Source: Litomosoides sigmodontis (Eukaryota; Nematoda; Chromadorea; Rhabditida; Onchocercidae). From it: a stretch of 64,000 nt of DNA. The notes under the pieces are model-generated. The model ran no database searches. It saw nothing but the letters and a program-made list of their open reading frames with translations, and was not told where the DNA came from. The stretch lies in contig OY718805.1 in NCBI GenBank assembly GCA_963070105.1, positions 6,630,001 to 6,694,000 of the forward strand. The letters run 5' to 3'. Shown piece after piece: positions 11,350-22,190 of this stretch (its first letter is position 1; each line of letters begins with the position of its first letter). The position numbers were made by a program, and so were the translations under genes.

Positions 11350-14192
11350 ATGGGCTTATCACCGTATTTGCTCTCCTTGTCGTTAACCGCATGTTTTAAT
11401 GGAAATTTTCAGCAAGCATATTTGCTATCCGTATTAAATCAACCATATCTAGAAATACAACAGGTAGTTATATTTTTCTGTTTGGGTTCCTAAATTTTTG
11501 CACAATTTCAGAAAATTGCTAATCGGCAAGATCACAATCATCAACCAAATTTCAGTTCATCAATGAGTCAGCAATAGCACGATTCGGAAAACCGATTGAT
11601 CCGCTGTCGTTGGATTTCCTTTGGTCGTTAATCAATGTAACGAATTCAATTTCCGGTATCGTTGGCCAAATGATTGCCTATTTAATTTGCGATCGAATTG
11701 GTCGTCGTTGGACAGCTATCACTTCATGTCTCATTGCTATTCCTGGTACGTGCCACACGGATGGGATCGGGATTTCGCTTTACGATCAATAAAAGTGCCT
11801 CAGTTAGCCCACATTGGCAAGGCTTATGCTTCAGGAACAAGTTGTTTAGTAGCCATTGGGCAAGGCTCTTTTTGCATGGGCCAAACGTTTCCTTCGGGCG
11901 GAATTACCTGCGAAAACAGACTTGCCTACTTTCAGCGTTGTTACTTTCAATGTTCACGCGATTATGCTTCCCTTACTACGAGACGTTAGTAGTCAGCCGC
12001 TTCCTGTGGGGCACTGCGAATGGTATTGCAATTGTTGTACAGACCGTTTGGGTTGTTGAAAGTGCGTCAGCGATACAGCGGGGATTCGTTAATTCTTGGC
12101 AGGAAGTAATTGCTACAATCGGTCGGCCACTTTCATTTCAATTCATTTCAAACAAAATTTAGGACCTATCACTTCTAGCTTTGCCTTTATCTTCAGTCTA
12201 TCAATTGTAAAATTGGCTTCGGCACTTTCCTGGAAGTGTTGGAAATGAGTCTACCGTAAAGTAAATAATAATTGTTGAACACCCCGATAGCATGGAATGT
12301 CCAAACATTAGCTCACGAAATTACCAAACCAAACAGCTCTGATAGCTTTCCAGCTCTGACATGAATCTGAAAGTGTTTGAGTATTTCAATACTCAGTAGA
12401 AACCACTCATTTAGCACTGAAATAATGAAATACATTTCGAAATCTGCAGGTAACCTATTGACGCAATTAATTGGAGTGCCACTGTCCACACCTGAGCTGT
12501 GGCCGTTCATGTTCGTGCTACCCCTTGTTGTTGCCCTTGCCTCCCTGGTAGTATTTATCCTAATGCATGAGTCACCACACTATGCGCTGATGTTCTCTCA
12601 CAACCGCCGAGAAGTATGTCCTCTTCTGAATTTAATGAGCTTCATTTTATTTAATCAAAAGTGAGCAAACCATTCATTCCAATTCTGAAGTTTTAACATT
12701 TGAATTTGAGAAGGCGTAAGTTTACGATGAAATGGAAAGAAAGAGAGTTCAAAACGAACTGTTGCAGGCGGCACTTGCAATCCGTGCCTACCATGGCCTC
12801 AAAAGCGACATCGAAATCGATGAACAAATAACGAAATATGAGGAGGATGGTCAAAGGAAGGAAGAGAAAGAAAAAGGTGTAAATAACGCAAAGCAACCGA
12901 ATGGTTTGGAAATTATGTTCATGCCGTGGAAGGCGAACGATCCACTTTCGATGATTATACGATTCGGAGCTTGGGTCGGCATTATGGTTAAGGTAGTAGG
13001 CTTTTGGTGCTTCACTTCACCATCAATCGGACATTCACAATTTCACTTCTTTTCAATACACAGTTTCAAATATTTTTACATTCACAAATCAAACTGCCCT
13101 TAAAACGTTTCCATGAATACATTTCAAACTAACGTTAATCGTACAATGACGCGTAATTTCAGATTTCTTACGTATTTACGGGAGCACGAGTTTTCCGGTC
13201 ATTTAATACATTTATTTATCACAATTTGGGCAAGTGGACAAAAACATTCTCGCAGGTCCTGAAATAATATTTCACTGTTTATTTTCAAAGCAATTTAATT
13301 TTATCGAAAAAAACAAGTGGATCAGTGATGGAGTTATTATGTCACTGGAATATGATAGCTACATGAGGTTCACGTAGAGAGTAAACTCTCTCATTTAACT
13401 AATCAATAGTTTCATTTTCACTAATTCAAACTGTATATTTTCCACTCCTAAGGTTTATTCTTAATTTAATTTAGAAGGATTTCTTTAATAATTGATCCCA
13501 ATAAAATGTCTGCAGTGGGGTTCGTTGGCCAACACAATTATCAGATTGCCCCTATCAGTGATACCAATATTTATCATTGAGCGCGTGGGACGACGACCGA
13601 TGTTGATCATGTCTGAATTCGTTAGCATATTAGCTCTCTCCATGACAATGGTTTCTATTGTAGTTGGTGAAGCAGCCAAGGTATCATTTTCATCCACTTA
13701 AATCTTTTTTCCATGAAATAGAAATGATTTTCTGTTAAAGCTTTCAGAATTGTCGTGCGCAAAATACACCTCTTTATTAATTTTAGAATTTCATTTGTGT
13801 TTACTTTTCTTTCCCTGAAATAATTCATGACGTAAACCTGTTTTCAGCTTGGGACACTAACAGGTGTATCTATCATACTGTTTGCAACGACACTTGGTAT
13901 CGGTTCGATATCGCGGTTTTACTCAGCTGAGTTGGTACCAAAAAGTATGCTACTTCGAACGGTCACCATTCTATCATTGATTGAATCTCTTGCTAAAATA
14001 GGTTTAGATTTTGGATTCTACCCACTTGCGACAACAACTGGCGGATATTCACTCCTAATTTTCATTCTTCCCTCTGTTGTATTTCTCATTCTTATAATAC
14101 TCTACTGTCCTGAAACTAAGAAACGATCAGTGAATGAGATCCTCAATGAAATTGCGTGGAAGTATGGTATTAACATAGAATTTAAAGTGTAA
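11350..14192 (+). CDS. Facilitated sugar transporter-like MFS protein (SLC2 family, divergent)
   Basis: This is a 12-TM major facilitator transporter, probably of the plasma membrane. Exons: 11350-11463, 11556-11745, 11936-12121, 12450-12613, about 12720-12992, 13163-13255, 13516-13680, 13848-14192, about 509 residues. Family marks are LSVLNQPYLEI near the N terminus, FINESAIARFGKPI, DRIGRR after TM2, SRFLWG in TM4, ERVGRRP after TM8 and CPETKKRSVNEI after TM12. The long central loop is charged (YEEDGQRKEEKEK). Several hexose-transporter signatures are eroded: PESPR is HESPH, the TM5 GxxxQLxxxxG region reads RGFVNSWQEVIATIG, and no QQLSGIN-like TM7 motif is present (ISYVFTGARVFRSFN instead). 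Membership of the MFS sugar-porter fold is firm; glucose as substrate is not. The junction from exon 4 to 5 has no clean acceptor. A possible poly(A) signal AATAAA lies near 14532. Confidence 0.9.
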
Positions 14193-15739
14193 TTTTGAGC
14201 AGGGTTTTCTAGAATTTCAAAAAATCGCCTTCTACTCAAATCTCGTTGAATACTGAGTAGTGAAGTAGGAAAAATGGAGAGACGACGGAGCAGATCTCCG
14301 GTGAACAGATATTTCTGAAATTTAGAAAGTCACATGACGACCTTAACTCTAACATGCATATTGTTGTTATCCTTATCACTAAATTGATGATATTTCTTTC
14401 TCGCCCAAATTATGTGCAGTTGCAATTGTGTTATGATAACAATGAAGTTGGAAATTTGGTGGGAAGTTGATAATGAAGTGAGATTTCAATGATCACTTTA
14501 AAACTTGTAATTCACTGAGATTGTAACGCTGCAATAAACCGTAAATATGGTCTTGCTAAATGTGCTTATTTAATTTTCGAATTTTTGAGTAAATAAAGAG
14601 GAAAGCAATGGTTCAAATGTTGGCATTGAAAAATTGCACCTCTTTCCATCGGCTTCTTTCAATTCTAAAATAAAATTCAAAAATTGCCTTCTTTAAGATT
14701 GTAAGGGCGTTAACCCTCTTTATTTTAAGATTTTCATTTTTGTCTCAATTTTTTTACTTACTTTCGTTTAATTTATCAAAATTTAACCACTTACTCTTTT
14801 TCTCTGCAGAGCAAGTAGGGAACTGCTTATTTCACTCCTTTTTCAAGCTATTTTCAAATTATAATAATTCTAACAAATAATTCCAGGAGCATCACTTTCC
14901 CAATTACAACGGTACTCTTTTGAGTGCACGATTCACTCTCATATTGCCTTCAAAAATCAATTAGACATCTTTCGTCTACAAATTTGCTACTATTTAGTTG
15001 CAATTCAGCTACAGCTTGAAGAGTGAAACTTTGCATGATAAATCAATTTTCCTCAAAAATCAAGCGAAATCCTGCCATCGTTATAAGTTCTAATTAATTT
15101 TCATAGATCAGGCAACAAAACAATTGCTGCCCAACGGTTTTCAGCATTCACTCTTCGTCCATCACTGAAGCTTTCGGCAAAGTTCACGGAAAAAATTCCA
15201 TTGAAATTGGAAGCAACGCTGATAGGACAATCAAAAGGAAAAGTAAAGAGATGGATGAAGTGCGATCGACTTTCGTTGAGAAAAATGTTTCCAAACAAGT
15301 GAAGTGGAAGTAGGAGGAGGAAGCAGCTGCTCAGCATGAAATCACTCAATAGAAGACTCGCAAATTCTAAAGCTTTTTTTTTGTCAGAAATGTTATTGAT
15401 TCTTCGACAATTTTAAAAGTCAAGAAAATCTTCTCTGATTTGCTCTTCCTTCTCAGACTTGAAAAGTGCTTAATTCCACTCACCCTCTGACCTTTTCTAA
15501 ATGAAATCAAACATTCCCGACAATTAACAATGAATTGATTATCAAGGAAAGTATTGCATTTACACGTGTGCCAGTAGCTTATCCGAAACATATCCACTTC
15601 ATATATACTCAAATAATAAAAATTGACGGGAATAAGTTGAAACTTTTCATTAACAGATAGAACAGAAAATTTCTTTTAAATATTTTAAAATTAAATCTCA
15701 AACAAAAAACAGGTAGGAAAGCTACGAGAAATACGATAT
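14193..15739. other. Intergenic between convergent genes
   Basis: 1.5 kb separating the convergent 3' ends of the MFS transporter (plus) and the dynein light chain-like gene (minus). It is AT-rich and contains a possible AATAAA for the transporter near 14532. No coding exon or RNA gene is recognised. Confidence 0.5.
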
Positions 15740-16077
15740 TTAATCTGTTTTGTACAATACAATAGCAATCTTGGAATAATTAAGATGTACGTAGAGCGTG
15801 CACTCCACATGCGATCCGAAGTTTCTTCCAACCATACAGTGCCAACATGATCCTGTCATTTCATCGAAATTCTTTTTGATCGCTGAAGCAACTTCATGTT
15901 CCATTGAACAATAATTCAATGCTCGTTTTGCGACCTGAATTCAATTAGCTAATTCATTCATTCAAATTCAAATAATTTCCATCGTTTAACTTTCACTAAC
16001 CTCTTTGGCAGCTTCTTGCAATTTTTCATCCAAATTTGTTGAACGTATAGTGATTTCTGGTAATCGAAATACTTTTG
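15740..16077 (-). CDS. LC8-type dynein light chain family protein, divergent, 5' incomplete
   Basis: LC8 proteins are small dimeric hubs of cytoplasmic dynein that also bind many non-motor partners. Two exons are clear: 16001-16077 (ending QEAAKE before a GTTAGT donor) and 15740-15934, joined in phase 0. Together they encode about 89 residues. Exon 2 contains AIKKNFDEMTGSCWHCMVG, then RNFGSHVECTLYVHLNYSK and AIVLYKTD. This matches the LC8 core, in which WHC-VGRNFGS is nearly invariant and an IKKEFD-like helix precedes it. The strand after GRNFGS, which in LC8 reads THETKHFIYFYLG and binds cargo, is substituted, so partner choice is probably altered. The open frame continues upstream of the 16077 acceptor without an ATG, so a short first exon is missing from this model. 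Absence from standard ORF scans reflects the lack of an in-exon start. Confidence 0.82.
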
Positions 16078-18091
16078 CTGAAATAACATTCTGCCATTTG
16101 CGAGATTGCCGTCTAGAAGGAAGATGATGGAGCAAAACAGATCTCAGCGAAAATTAATTGCAAATACTTTTTTGACGTTCACGTCACTTACACTTCACGC
16201 CCACGCACATTCATTATCAGCGTGCAATAATGCAGTAAATGAAGACGTAGCTAACGATAACTACGTTTCTTAGGAATGAACTGCTCCTTCCATCTTTCTC
16301 ATCAACTTAAGGCTCTGGACGTGCTGATCGCTACGAAGTTTTTTGACATTCGAAATTTTTGCTTTGACTTCAACAAAGAAAGGGCAGGAAAAGGGCCATT
16401 TGTCATATTTGATTCGGCAAGAGTTTGCTTTATTGATTGAATGTGAAGCGCAAACCTAATTAGGTTGAATTTCTGCTTGTTGAACATAATTGTAAAACAG
16501 TAATATGGCAAATCGATGCTATGCAATTAATATTCATCGGTGCGCATAATTCCCACCTTCTTCATCGCCACTTCACATGCCTCGTCAAACAGTAATATGC
16601 AAATGGGTAAAATTGCGGCAAGAGATTGGAGAACGACTTTTCAGGAATAGATAATCGCTGAAATAATTTGATCGTTGAGCAGTATACACACTTAGCAGGT
16701 ATGCAGTTAATTTCTAAGTGAAGCCTTTTTTGAAACGACTGAAGCAGTGATACTCATAGTCGGTGCCTAATGTCTCATTACTGTTCGTTTCATCTTTTAT
16801 TGCCGTCAATTTGATCATAAAACTTTCTCTCCATTGTTTCATCCCTCGCCCCGCGACTGGCTTACTGTGCTTTTGTCTTTCCTTCAGATGCCACTGTCAT
16901 AAATCATCGCTCCTAGCGTTCCGAGTATTTGTCTAGAAACTATTATCTTAGAGGCACGTCGACGAGATCCAGATTGTTGTAGCAAACAGTAGTCATTAAT
17001 GACAAAAACATTAATGGTTGTTTAAAACGTGAATGCATTGAAGATTGTAGAATCACAGACTTAACCACCTCAAATTCTCTTCAAATTTTCTTTCCTTCTC
17101 CTATGCTCTACACACTTGTTATTCCCTCTAGTTTCAACCTGAGAATTGTGCTTAATTGTTCGACGTAAAGAGCAGACGTAATAATCCTACTGCCAAATTT
17201 AAGACGCACCGACTCCTCTGCGCATACAGTAAGTAGTTTTATTTGTTTAAATAAATTCCTTAATATAAAAGGGTCTTAAAATTTGAATTCTTCCTACACT
17301 GAGAGATACTAACAATCAATAATAGTTATCACTATTTAGATCATACCACCTAATAGTGAGCTACCACGTTATCGGATCGCAATGTCACTGTTGCGATCGG
17401 TGCTTATCGTCCAGTTACTCCGAACAAGTTAAATACTGAAGAAGTGAAGGCAGTAAACTGTGTGCTCCTCCTGTATCTTTAAACAATGCACATGCGTTCC
17501 AGGTGGGGGAGATTCACTCATTCCAGACAATGCAGAACTACTCGAAATTATCTTTACTCCAATCCAACAACACTTCCAGATTCTTCAGAACTTTTCGCCT
17601 ATATTAATTAAAATAACATCATGCAGCGCTACTCATTAAAAAAGGGAGGAAGGAGAACTCAGAGTTGAGTGAAGCACAGCGAGCTGCTCTTGGGGATAAT
17701 CAATGAATTATGCGACGCGTTGCTTCGACGACTGCACTCGCCTGCAAAACAACTGTGAGCAGCAAGGCAAGTTTTCCCCTCTCGAAATGAACATCAATCT
17801 TCAACTTCAACTGTTCATTATCATTCTACAAAGATATTCGTCAAACAAAAAACACTCAGGAAAAATGCAAGCAGTGGAGAAAATTCGACAACAACAATTA
17901 TCTCCTTGTGTCTCTTCTCAAAATGGGGCAATTCTGTCTTCTGGCTAATAGACCACTGATCCTTCCACGAAATTATCATTCATTATAAAGTTGAATAATA
18001 GGAGCTAAGTTTATTTTGCATGTCCATCTGAAAGCTACACTTGAAGCCATTTTCAAATCGAACAGAATAAAAATTACATTTTAAAAGTAAA
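16078..18091. other. Intergenic, 2 kb, first exon of the LC8-like gene expected here
   Basis: No complete gene is recognised. The missing first exon and promoter of the LC8-like gene should lie in the left part. A short perfect inverted repeat, GATCGCAA/TTGCGATC (17375-17382 and 17391-17398), is present. The plus-strand open frame at 17703-17948 looks like chance. Confidence 0.45.
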
Positions 18092-18259
18092 CTATAAAAC
18101 AGATCCTGCATTAGAATGACCCTTGGCTAACAGAAGAGCGGCAATCTTTGGTAGTTCACCTACTGATATATCACTGACATAGGGTAATGTAACCCTTAAA
18201 TTGTCAAATGCTTCATTGAGGTCACACATAGGATAGCGCTCCCTCAAATTGACGCTCAC
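18092..18259 (-). pseudogene. Degenerate bHLH domain (Olig/Bhlhe22/hlh-17-like), probable gene remnant or divergent last exon
   Basis: The minus-strand frame ending at a TAG at 18092 reads VSVNLRERYPMCDLNEAFDN, then LRVTLPYVSDISVGELPKIA and ALLLAKGHS. This aligns end to end with class B basic helix-loop-helix domains of the Olig/Bhlhe22 group, where the pattern is N-RERRRMHDLN-A-D-LR-V-PY----V-KLSKIATLLLAKN. The helix-loop-helix spacing is intact, but the DNA-contacting part of the basic region is damaged: RERRRMH has become RERYPMC. KLSK is ELPK, and helix 2 stops early at HSNAGSVL. The frame stays open upstream to about 18370 without an ATG or an obvious acceptor. It could be a decaying paralogue or a dominant-negative-type HLH; expression data would decide. 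Confidence 0.6.
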
Positions 18260-19427
18260 TTCAGCTGCTTCATTTGCAGTTGAATGGAAGAGATTTTCAT
18301 GTTGTAAAATGGTTTTTGTTGCATTCCACAGGTATAATATGCAAATGTAATTCGTCTTTATCCCACACCTTTATGGAACACCTTGGATATTTTGATATTA
18401 GAACAAAGAGTTACTTTCTTTACTCAACCTGAATTTTCCGACTAATGCATTTCTCCGCTTCATTTGGATGAAATGATGTTGGGAGGGAATGCCTGGAACT
18501 GAGTGGAACGAACTAAATTGAATGTGACAAGAACTTATAACAGAGATGAGGAAGGCGGAGATGTCGCTTTTCACTTTAAATGACAGCATTCAAATGTGAG
18601 TGGCAGCTTTTCAAATAGCGTTGTTTTACACAACAAGCAAACATCAAATATTCAGCTATTGAACGGCCAGCAATTTTAATATCTTCCTGTGAAATACATA
18701 TCCCTTTCTCTCCCTCACTTATATATCTTAACTTGTGGTGTATCCAATACGTGCGCTGCGTATGAGCACTAAAACGCATGACTGCATGGTAGCTGACCAG
18801 AACCGAAGTGTGGTGCTGAGATGTCGTGATTTTCGTTTCAGTGCAGCTATTTATCCGTTATCAAATGTGATCGAAAAGAGATGAGGCTTCCTTGATCTTT
18901 AGACTTTGCTTGAGCCGCAATCACTAATTGAAACAGTGACATCTGTGATGTGAGGTAAATGAATAGTACATAGGCGAGTAATTATTTTCAGAAAGATTTC
19001 TTTTCAGCTTGCTTCCAGACAGCTTGTCATCATAATTCGTGATCTACGACGAACCATATACTAAAAAAGCATGGCGACATCGTAAGCTTCTCGCTGCGCA
19101 ATATCATCTTAGGCTTGTTGACATCATAGCTCTTGCAGGTTATTTACTTGCGTTGCCACACAGTTTGATTCAAATTTCGGTATTGGCAACTTGACTGTTT
19201 GAAATGATTGTGAACTTCAAAATTTTTAAATTACCGCCTTTATTATTAAACTTCGTACCCGCCGATTCGGTACATATTTCTAATTTTATATTTTAATAAG
19301 CTTCTGGTTTTGTATTTTAATAAGCTATTTAATAAGCTCGCTTAAGCTAATAAGCTTTGCCCTTGTGCGCTGTTGTCTTGAGGTGTTGGGGTGATTGGTT
19401 TGTGTTGCAGGTGCCGTGTGCTTGAGA
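18260..19427. other. Upstream region of the copper transporter with TAATAAGCT repeats
   Basis: No gene recognised apart from an open extension of the bHLH-like frame. Just before the copper transporter, 19286-19360 holds about five copies of TAATAAGCT or close variants. A TTTGTGTTGCAG acceptor ends at 19410, 17 nt before the ATG, and is a likely spliced-leader site. Confidence 0.5.
19286..19360 (+). repeat. Short imperfect TAATAAGCT repeat upstream of the copper transporter
   Basis: TTTTAATAAGCTTCTGG and TTTTAATAAGCTATTTAATA are followed by further AATAAGCTCGCTTAAGC and TAATAAGCTTTG units. There are about five copies in 75 bp, with irregular spacing. It may be promoter-proximal repeat DNA or a slippage product. 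Confidence 0.6.
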
Positions 19428-21458
19428 ATGTCCTTCATTGATGATGTTACTGAAGTGATAAGTTTGATATCTGGCACAGAACTTTACAACTGGAGGAACG
19501 ATTCGTCATGGATGATGTATCCGATGATTCTTCACTTCAGTAAGCACGAATACATTTTGGTGAATTTCTGGAAGACTGGGACAGTCCTTGGTTCGTTACT
19601 TTTATCGCCATGCTATGAACTGTTCCTTTACTTTCTTTTACATTACTGTTATTTCGAATATGACTTGCCGAACATGAATTGGAGCATGCTGTTTCTCGGA
19701 ACGTAGGCCGATTGTCTGAAGCGAAGATTACTCCATGGATCTATATTATTATGTGTGTATATGAATGGTGAGTATCAAAGATTGTGCATTGTGCAAGAAT
19801 GTGGTGAACAAAAAAAAGCTAAACTCTGTTTTTATTTATATGTCACTAAGGCACGGAAGTGTTATAGAAGGAAAGGAAATGTAACAGTTTATTATTGTCA
19901 TTTATGCTATTATACCAGACTAGCTGGACTTATAGTAACGATGATGAAAAGTGTATGAGTAAGGAATCCGTAGGCCTTTATAGCTGTCGGAGCAAGCGAC
20001 ACTTTTGATATGACGAAGGAGAGGAGATGAATAGTGTTTACTTACACTAAATATCAAGTTTGCGATAGTGGCGTACAAGCGTTTGTGAAGGGCGAAATTT
20101 TCAGTTTTGTCATCATTCTCGTTGTATAATATCAGAATGCTATTCTTGCTGTTGAGAAAAAATTAGCAGCAGCTAAGCGAATGCACTTCGCCAATGCACG
20201 AATGCACTTATGAAGAAGGTTTGTGGTTCAAATGTTGCGTCAGTGAGTGCAAGAAGAACATTTGGACTTGTTTGATGGTGAATGAAACGAATGTAAGCAT
20301 TGCTAATGAGGTTAAAAGGCACATTAATAGGTTTATGGTAAGTTTATTAGTGGTTACTGTGACTTTCACTTATAAGTTCACTCTTAATTTCTGTAAATCT
20401 TGCATTTCCATGTTTTCAAATTTCAGGTTTCTCTGCGTCTGTCCTTCTTGTTTTCTTATTAAGCATCTTCTACGAAGCGGTTAAAGGTACTTCGTATTTT
20501 TCTCTTCAATCAAATTAATTGCTGCATGTTTTGTTTTATCCAAGTGGTAGGAATGCTGATTTGATATAACTTTTGTTTGCATATTTATAAAGAATTCATA
20601 AATTGCATCCTTAAAAAGCTGCTTATACAGCTCTTCGCCTATACTTTGCTCGAAATCGTGCTGTTGAACGACGGAATCAGCGCATCCAGTCGAACATTGT
20701 CGTTTGGGAGTCATCGGAACATGTTGACAGTGTGAGCACCGAAATGATCTCATATTCACCTATTTTCAGATTTAGTAGGTACGTTTACAATTGCCAGATT
20801 TCATAAGAAATTGAAAACATCCAAAAGGATTATAAGATCGATAAGCAGAATTACGTTTCTCTTTTTAACGTCGTTCAGATTTTAAGAACTAGTTATGCCA
20901 TGAAGTCAAAAGAATAATGTATTTTCCAGTTTCCGTTTGGATTTCACCTTTAAGTGAGCCATGATATAGCTCATGAGTTTTCCGATTCATTTTATAATGG
21001 TGCTGTGTATTTGGGGGCTGAAAGAAAGTTGGCTGGTATCGACGTCAGCGACTACACTATGAATTGAAATTTGTTTAGCGTCCTTACTAATTTCAATGAA
21101 ATGCTAAATTTCTAGAGAAACAAAGCTTAAATTACATTTCAGTTAATTCAGTGTATGCATCGCGAAGTAATGAGTAACCTTCTTCAACAACATTATTCCT
21201 TTATCCTTTGCATAACAATAATAGTGATAATATAGATAACTTTACAGGTTTCGGGCACTGAAACAGCTGTTCACGTTTTATCGGATAGTGCAGTTATCAT
21301 TATATTTTGCGCAATTACTTTTGGCTTATACTTTAATGCTTATCGCAATGACTTTTAATGTTTGGTTAATATTTGGAATTGTATTCGGTCAAATAGTTGG
21401 TTATTTCTTTTTTTCCGAAGAACCAACTTGTGATGAAAACACTGAGACATGTTCTTAA
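19428..21458 (+). CDS. High-affinity copper transporter, CTR/SLC31 family
   Basis: CTR proteins form trimeric Cu(I) channels of the plasma or endolysosomal membrane. Four exons, 19428-19590, 20427-20486, 20631-20778 and 21248-21458, close in phase to give 193 residues. The N terminus has WMMYPMILHFSKHEYILVNF, where the methionine cluster and the HFS-F pattern precede TM1. TM1 reads FSASVLLVFLLSIFYEAVK. A basic loop (LRLYFARNRAVERRNQ) leads to TM2 with the family-defining MxxxM as MLIAM in AYTLMLIAMTFNVW. TM3 has the GxxxG packing motif in GIVFGQIVGYFFF. The C terminus CDENTETCS has two cysteines rather than the usual HCH. The extracellular domain is short (about 45 residues) and poor in methionine, so it may resemble CTR2-like or nematode-specific paralogues. 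Exon 3 has two in-phase acceptors (after 20618 or 20630); the second fits CTR spacing better. Confidence 0.93.
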
Positions 21459-22190
21459 TGTTATCAGGTGTTTTTTTCCACTTTTTTAAATTCACATTTA
21501 ATGAAGTAAAGTTTTATGCTACTACCTCAAAAAAAGATGAAGCATAAGATATTTGAGTTTTGTGTTCTAGATCCATTTATTAATGCCTTTCAACAATCAC
21601 TTCTTTTTTAAAATGTATTCAACTTGCTTTAAAACTGGAAATTGTTGTATATTTAGCCTTTGCTTGTGTTGTCTAGAAACTAATATGTTATTTCCAACTA
21701 TAATTATAAATCATTTTTTCAAACAGGTGAGCCTCACTGTTTTTTCATAATCTGTAATGCACCAAAAATTTTATGTAGCGGTTTGTCATTTTTTTAGTAT
21801 CGATTGCATTACGTATATTATGTTTAATGTGAATTACTCGATTGATCAATTTACAGAATTTTATTGCTAATTTTACATATCTTGATAAAAAATCCATATT
21901 TTTTCATACAATAAAATTCACAACTTTAAAAATTTTGAAAGATACAATGGCAAGTGTAAAACCACCCTTTTTTTCCTTATTTTAGGAGAAATTCAAACAT
22001 ATTTTAACATTTTGGCGTGTTTAAAATGTAAAAATTTATCTTATATGATTTTCTAATGTTCTCTTCCACCTCCAGAGACGTTTCAGGATGCACATTTTTT
22101 TGTTTTATCGTTTGGGACAAACCACTGAAAATTATCGGTAGTGGTCTCATTTTCATGGGAAATAAAAAAGAGTTTCAAGATGTTTTGATT
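21459..22190. other. Intergenic between convergent genes
   Basis: 0.7 kb between the copper transporter and the acid phosphatase, both of which end here. Very AT-rich with poly-T runs. It holds the 3' UTRs; no other feature is seen. Confidence 0.6.

Noticed and set aside
17375..17398. GATCGCAA/TTGCGATC short inverted repeat
   Set aside because: Only 8 bp of pairing; expected by chance at this scale.
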